Source: AC-37 sp035275105
GTDB taxonomy: Bacteria > Actinomycetota > Thermoleophilia > Solirubrobacterales > Thermoleophilaceae
DNA: 8,212 nucleotides
Assembly: GCA_035275105.1 (NCBI GenBank)
Contig: DATENL010000377.1
Coordinates: forward strand, 1-8,212
Direction: 5' to 3'
Below are positions 6,152 to 8,212 of the stretch, piece by piece. How positions within the stretch are numbered: the stretch's first letter is position 1; the number at the start of each line of letters is the position of its first letter. The notes below the pieces were generated by a model. That model saw only the letters and a program-made list of their open reading frames with translations, was not told the origin of the DNA and searched no databases. A program made the position numbers and the translations under genes.

Positions 6152-6155
6152 CTCT

Positions 6156-6162
6156 CCTCCTT
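6156..6162 (-). promoter_or_regulatory. Strong Shine-Dalgarno site of the coiled-coil gene
   Basis: On the minus strand AAGGAGG lies 4 bases before the ATG at 6151. It is the best ribosome binding site in the window and contrasts with the weak sites before both ku genes, suggesting independent and efficient translation of this last gene. Confidence 0.8.
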
Positions 6163-6168
6163 GCGTCG

Positions 6169-6189
6169 GGGTACCGGTTGGAAGTACCC
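6169..6189. other. Small hairpin between ku and the coiled-coil gene
   Basis: GGGTAC (6169-6174) can pair with GTACCC (6184-6189) across a 9-base loop, in the 57-bp gap after the downstream ku gene. There is no T-run. It could reduce read-through or protect the upstream mRNA 3' end; either role is conjecture. Confidence 0.3.
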
Positions 6190-6208
6190 GGGTCCCGGCG
6201 CGCGTGAA

Positions 6209-7036
6209 CTAGGAGGCCGCCGCCTTCGCGCGCGAGCGCCCGCCGCGCCCGCGCTTCTTGGCCCGCTCCAGGCTCTCCTCGAGCGCGGCCATCAGGTCGG
6301 GCGCCGCGTCGGGCGCGTCCTGCGGCTCCGGCAGCTTGATCTTGCGCCCCTTCTTCTTGTCGCGGACGATCTTCTGGAGGCGCTTGCGGTGCCGGTCCTC
6401 GTAGCGCGTCGCGTCGAAGCTCCGGGTCATCGCGTCGATCACGCCGATCGCCGCGTCGACCTCCTTCTTCGCCGGCGCGGTCGACTTGGCGCGACCCGGG
6501 CCGATGCCCTTCGTGGGCCGCACCTCGTCGTGGAACAGCATCGTGGTAAGCGCGAGCGCGCCGTCCAGCCCGCGCACGGCCACCAGGTACTCCTTCGTAC
6601 GCATCACGAAGCGGCCGAGCGCGACCTTCTCGGTCTGCTCCATGACCTCCGTCAACAGGCGGTAGGCGCGCGCGGCGCCCTCGCTGTCGGGCGGCACGAG
6701 GAAGTACGGGTGGTCGAAGTAGATCGGGTCGACCTCGGCGAGGTCGACGAACTCCTCGATGTCGATCGTCTTCGTCTTGCGCGGCTCGGCCGCCGCCAGC
6801 TCCTCGTCGGTGAGCGTCACCCACCTGCCCTTCTTCACCTCGTAGCCGGAGACGATCTCCTCCCACGGCACCTCGACGTCCTCCTCCGAGCAGAAGCGGC
6901 GCGTGTCGATCGGCGCGCCGTCCTTCTCGTGGAGCTGGCGGAAGTGCACGCCCTGGTCGCGAACCGCGCTCACGAGGGACACGGGCACGTTCACGAGCCC
7001 GAAGCTGAGCGAGCCGGTCCAGATCGACCGCGCCAC
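6209..7036 (-). CDS. ku: Ku protein, second of a tandem pair (NHEJ end binding)
   Basis: This 275-residue bacterial Ku would form a ring-shaped dimer that threads onto DNA double-strand break ends and recruits the ligase LigD. It opens with the family start SIWTGSLSFGLVNVPVSL (4-21), followed by VHFRQLHEKDG (30-40) and RRFCSEEDVEVPWEEIVSGYE (46-66). Further on are YRLLTEVMEQTEKVALGRFVMRTKEYLVAVR (125-155) and LFHDEVR (167-173). The C-terminal part has RYEDRHRKRLQKIVRDKKKGRKI (211-233) and the conserved DLMAALEESL (247-256), the end region linked to LigD contact in bacterial Ku. A short basic tail follows (KKRGRGGRSRAK), which could bind DNA. The GTG at 7036 is 1 base after the TGA of the upstream ku gene (TGACGTG), implying translational coupling. 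The length is usual for the family. Confidence 0.95.
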   Translation of the reverse strand: MARSIWTGSLSFGLVNVPVSLVSAVRDQGVHFRQLHEKDGAPIDTRRFCSEEDVEVPWEEIVSGYEVKKGRWVTLTDEELAAAEPRKTKTIDIEEFVDLAEVDPIYFDHPYFLVPPDSEGAARAYRLLTEVMEQTEKVALGRFVMRTKEYLVAVRGLDGALALTTMLFHDEVRPTKGIGPGRAKSTAPAKKEVDAAIGVIDAMTRSFDATRYEDRHRKRLQKIVRDKKKGRKIKLPEPQDAPDAAPDLMAALEESLERAKKRGRGGRSRAKAAAS

Positions 7037-7037
7037 G

Positions 7038-7820
7038 TCAGGCCGCCTTCTTCTTTCCGAGGCTGGCCTCGAGGGCGGCCATCAGCATGTCGGGGTGGAG
7101 GTCGTCGGGGTGGTCGTCGGGAAGCTCGATCTCCTCGCCCCTGGCCTTCTTCGCGATCAGCTTCTCGGCGCTCGCCCGGTACGTGTCCTCGTACCTGTCC
7201 GGCTTGAACTTCGCCTCGAGCGACGACACGAGCGTGCCGGCCATGCCGACCTCGCGCTTCGACGGCTTCTTCTGCGGGCTCGGCAGCTCGACGTCCTCGC
7301 CCGCCACGACCTCGTCGTGGAAGCGCATCGTGTGCAGCGCCAGCACGTCGCCGAACGTCCGCAGCGCCACGAGCTGCTCCTTGTTGTGGAAGACGAACCG
7401 GCCAATGCCCACCCGCTCGGTCCTCTCGAGGGCGGCGTGCAGCAGTCGGTAGGCGGCCTCGCCGTCCTTCTGGGCGCCGACGTAGTAGGCGCGGTCGTAG
7501 AGGACGGGGTCGATCTCGGCCGCGGCGACGAAGTCCTCGAGCTCGACGACCTTGCCGCGGCTCGGGTCGGCGGCCGCGACCTCCTCCTTGGTCAGCACGA
7601 CGTACTCGCCCTCCGAGACCTCGTAGCCCTTGACCACCTCGTCGTAGTCGACCTCCCTGTCCTCCTTCGAGCAGAACCGGCGGTGCTCGATGCGCGCCTC
7701 GTCGCTTCGGTGGAGCTCGTGGAAGTGGACTGCCTTCGACTCCGTCGCGCTGAAGAGCTTGATCGGGACCGCGACCGCGCCGAACGCGATCGTCCCGTTC
7801 CAGATCGACTTGGGAGGCAC
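7038..7820 (-). CDS. ku: Ku protein, first of a tandem pair (NHEJ end binding)
   Basis: This 260-residue bacterial Ku is complete: SIWNGTIAFGAVAVPIKLF (5-23), VHFHELHRSDEARIEHRRFCSKEDREV (31-57), VVKGYEVSEGEYVVLTKEE (62-80), YRLLHAALERTERVGIGRFVFHNKEQLVALR (124-154), LHTMRFHDEV (162-171), RYEDTYRASAEKLIAKKARGEEI (209-231) and DMLMAALEASL (244-254). It aligns along its whole length with the downstream Ku but differs at many positions and ends in a shorter basic tail (GKKKAA). It begins with GTG at 7820 after only a weak Shine-Dalgarno-like stretch, and heads the minus-strand operon. Expected role: binding broken DNA ends for ligation by LigD, which is not in the window. Whether it pairs with itself or with the downstream Ku cannot be read from sequence. 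Confidence 0.95.
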   Translation of the reverse strand: MPPKSIWNGTIAFGAVAVPIKLFSATESKAVHFHELHRSDEARIEHRRFCSKEDREVDYDEVVKGYEVSEGEYVVLTKEEVAAADPSRGKVVELEDFVAAAEIDPVLYDRAYYVGAQKDGEAAYRLLHAALERTERVGIGRFVFHNKEQLVALRTFGDVLALHTMRFHDEVVAGEDVELPSPQKKPSKREVGMAGTLVSSLEAKFKPDRYEDTYRASAEKLIAKKARGEEIELPDDHPDDLHPDMLMAALEASLGKKKAA

Positions 7821-7851
7821 GCCTGGCTGGTACCCCGGTCACCCGCGGGCG

Positions 7852-7857
7852 TATCCT
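7852..7857 (+). promoter_or_regulatory. Candidate -10 box giving a leaderless start at 7864
   Basis: TATCCT is a good TANNNT -10 match, and 6 bases separate it from the GTG at 7864, the spacing expected for a leaderless transcript. No Shine-Dalgarno site precedes the GTG. The perfect palindrome CCCGCGGG (7842-7849) lies just upstream. On the opposite strand CAGGAT, overlapping this box, could serve the ku operon, but that is weaker. Confidence 0.5.
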
Positions 7858-7863
7858 GCGGCC

Positions 7864-8212
7864 GTGGTCGCGGGCCGGATTGCGGTCGTGAGCGCGGCGG
7901 TGGTCGCGGGGACGCTGATGGCCGCCGGCCCCACCGCGGCCGCTCCGCGGCTGGCCAACCACTGCTTCGCGATCGCCTTCCAGGACCGGTTCGTGAAGGT
8001 CGGCAGGGCGCGCGCGTACCGGGCGACCGCCGCCGGCCGGGATCGAGCGGCGCGCTTCCACCTGAAGCCCACCGGGCTCGGGCGGTACATGCTCTACGAC
8101 CGCGGCGGGAGGCTGATGACCGTCGCGCCCGGCGGCAGGGTGGTGCACGGGACGCGGCCGGGACCGTCGGCCGAGTGGCGCGTCCGCCGCGGAGAGCTCC
8201 GCTCGACCGCCA
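7864..8212 (+). CDS. Exported protein of unknown function, N-terminal part (runs off the right edge)
   Basis: The frame is open from the GTG at 7864 to the window end: 116 complete codons with no stop. The first ~27 residues form a Sec-type signal peptide (VAGRIAVVSAAVVAGTLMAAGPTAAA), with likely cleavage after an Ala of the AAA run. The mature start, ANHCFAIAFQDRFVKV, followed by YRATAAG, RFHLKPTGLGRYMLYDRGGRLMTV and SAEWRV, has short alternating beta strands and repeated aromatic/Gly turns. This would fit a beta-trefoil-like or other small beta domain placed ahead of a larger exported enzyme, but the rest of the gene is outside the window and I do not assign a family. The start is supported by a -10 box 6 bases upstream and by the signal peptide. 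It diverges from the ku operon with 43 bp between starts. Confidence 0.72.
   Translation, partial: MVAGRIAVVSAAVVAGTLMAAGPTAAAPRLANHCFAIAFQDRFVKVGRARAYRATAAGRDRAARFHLKPTGLGRYMLYDRGGRLMTVAPGGRVVHGTRPGPSAEWRVRRGELRSTA

Noticed and set aside
6011..7207. 398-codon plus-strand frame antisense to the ku genes
   Set aside because: Low-complexity Arg/Leu/His-rich translation without motifs; explained by codon bias of the opposite strand.
7826..7836. GGTACC palindrome near 7830 and a similar one near 6170 as a shared operator
   Set aside because: Only a 6-base core is shared and the flanks differ; this is not enough for a repeated binding site.
6991..8148. 385-codon minus-strand frame over the upstream ku gene and the right-edge gene
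   Set aside because: Arg/Gly-rich shadow; the Ku motifs are in another frame and the right part is antisense to an exported protein with a signal peptide.

Overview
The window is very GC-rich with strong G/C third-position bias, frequent GTG starts, a bacterial Ku non-homologous end-joining (NHEJ) locus, and a choice-of-anchor Q beta-helix protein with an Ig-like C-terminus. This suggests a high-GC Gram-positive bacterium of the actinobacterial lineage, perhaps Thermoleophilia (Solirubrobacterales or Gaiellales type). The lineage is inferred from gene style only; there is no marker RNA gene in the window.

Layout: (1) 3-1832, plus strand: the 3' part of a secreted glycine-rich parallel beta-helix protein, followed 15 bp later by a small lipoprotein whose mature part is an internally duplicated Cys-X(n)-Cys helical unit. 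(2) 1825-2826, minus strand: a YhbW-type luciferase-like flavin monooxygenase, overlapping the lipoprotein gene tail to tail by 8 bp. (3) 2852-4375, plus strand: an exported family 1 glycoside hydrolase, divergent from the monooxygenase across only 25 bp. (4) 4418-5209, minus strand: a metallo-beta-lactamase-fold hydrolase with an HxDxDH rather than HxHxDH metal motif. It is divergent from (5) 5242-5646, plus strand: a single-domain rhodanese. (6) 7820-5696, minus strand: two different full-length Ku genes separated by one base, then a membrane-anchored coiled-coil protein with a strong ribosome binding site, probably one operon. A 14-bp interrupted hairpin separates this operon from the convergent rhodanese gene. 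(7) 7864 to the right edge, plus strand: the 5' end of an exported protein of unknown function that appears to start on a leaderless transcript.

The most coherent functional unit is the tandem ku pair. Two Ku paralogs in a tightly coupled cistron pair suggest a heterodimeric Ku or two specialised homodimers for double-strand break repair. The partner ligase LigD is not in this window. The rest looks like ordinary chromosomal housekeeping and secretion genes; I see no mobile element, CRISPR array, phage gene or RNA gene. No gap between genes exceeds 60 bp, so there is no long unexplained stretch. I do not see a clear new multi-gene system; the points most worth checking are the Ku pair with its membrane neighbour, the duplicated-Cys lipoprotein, the HxDxDH hydrolase and the compact divergent promoters.
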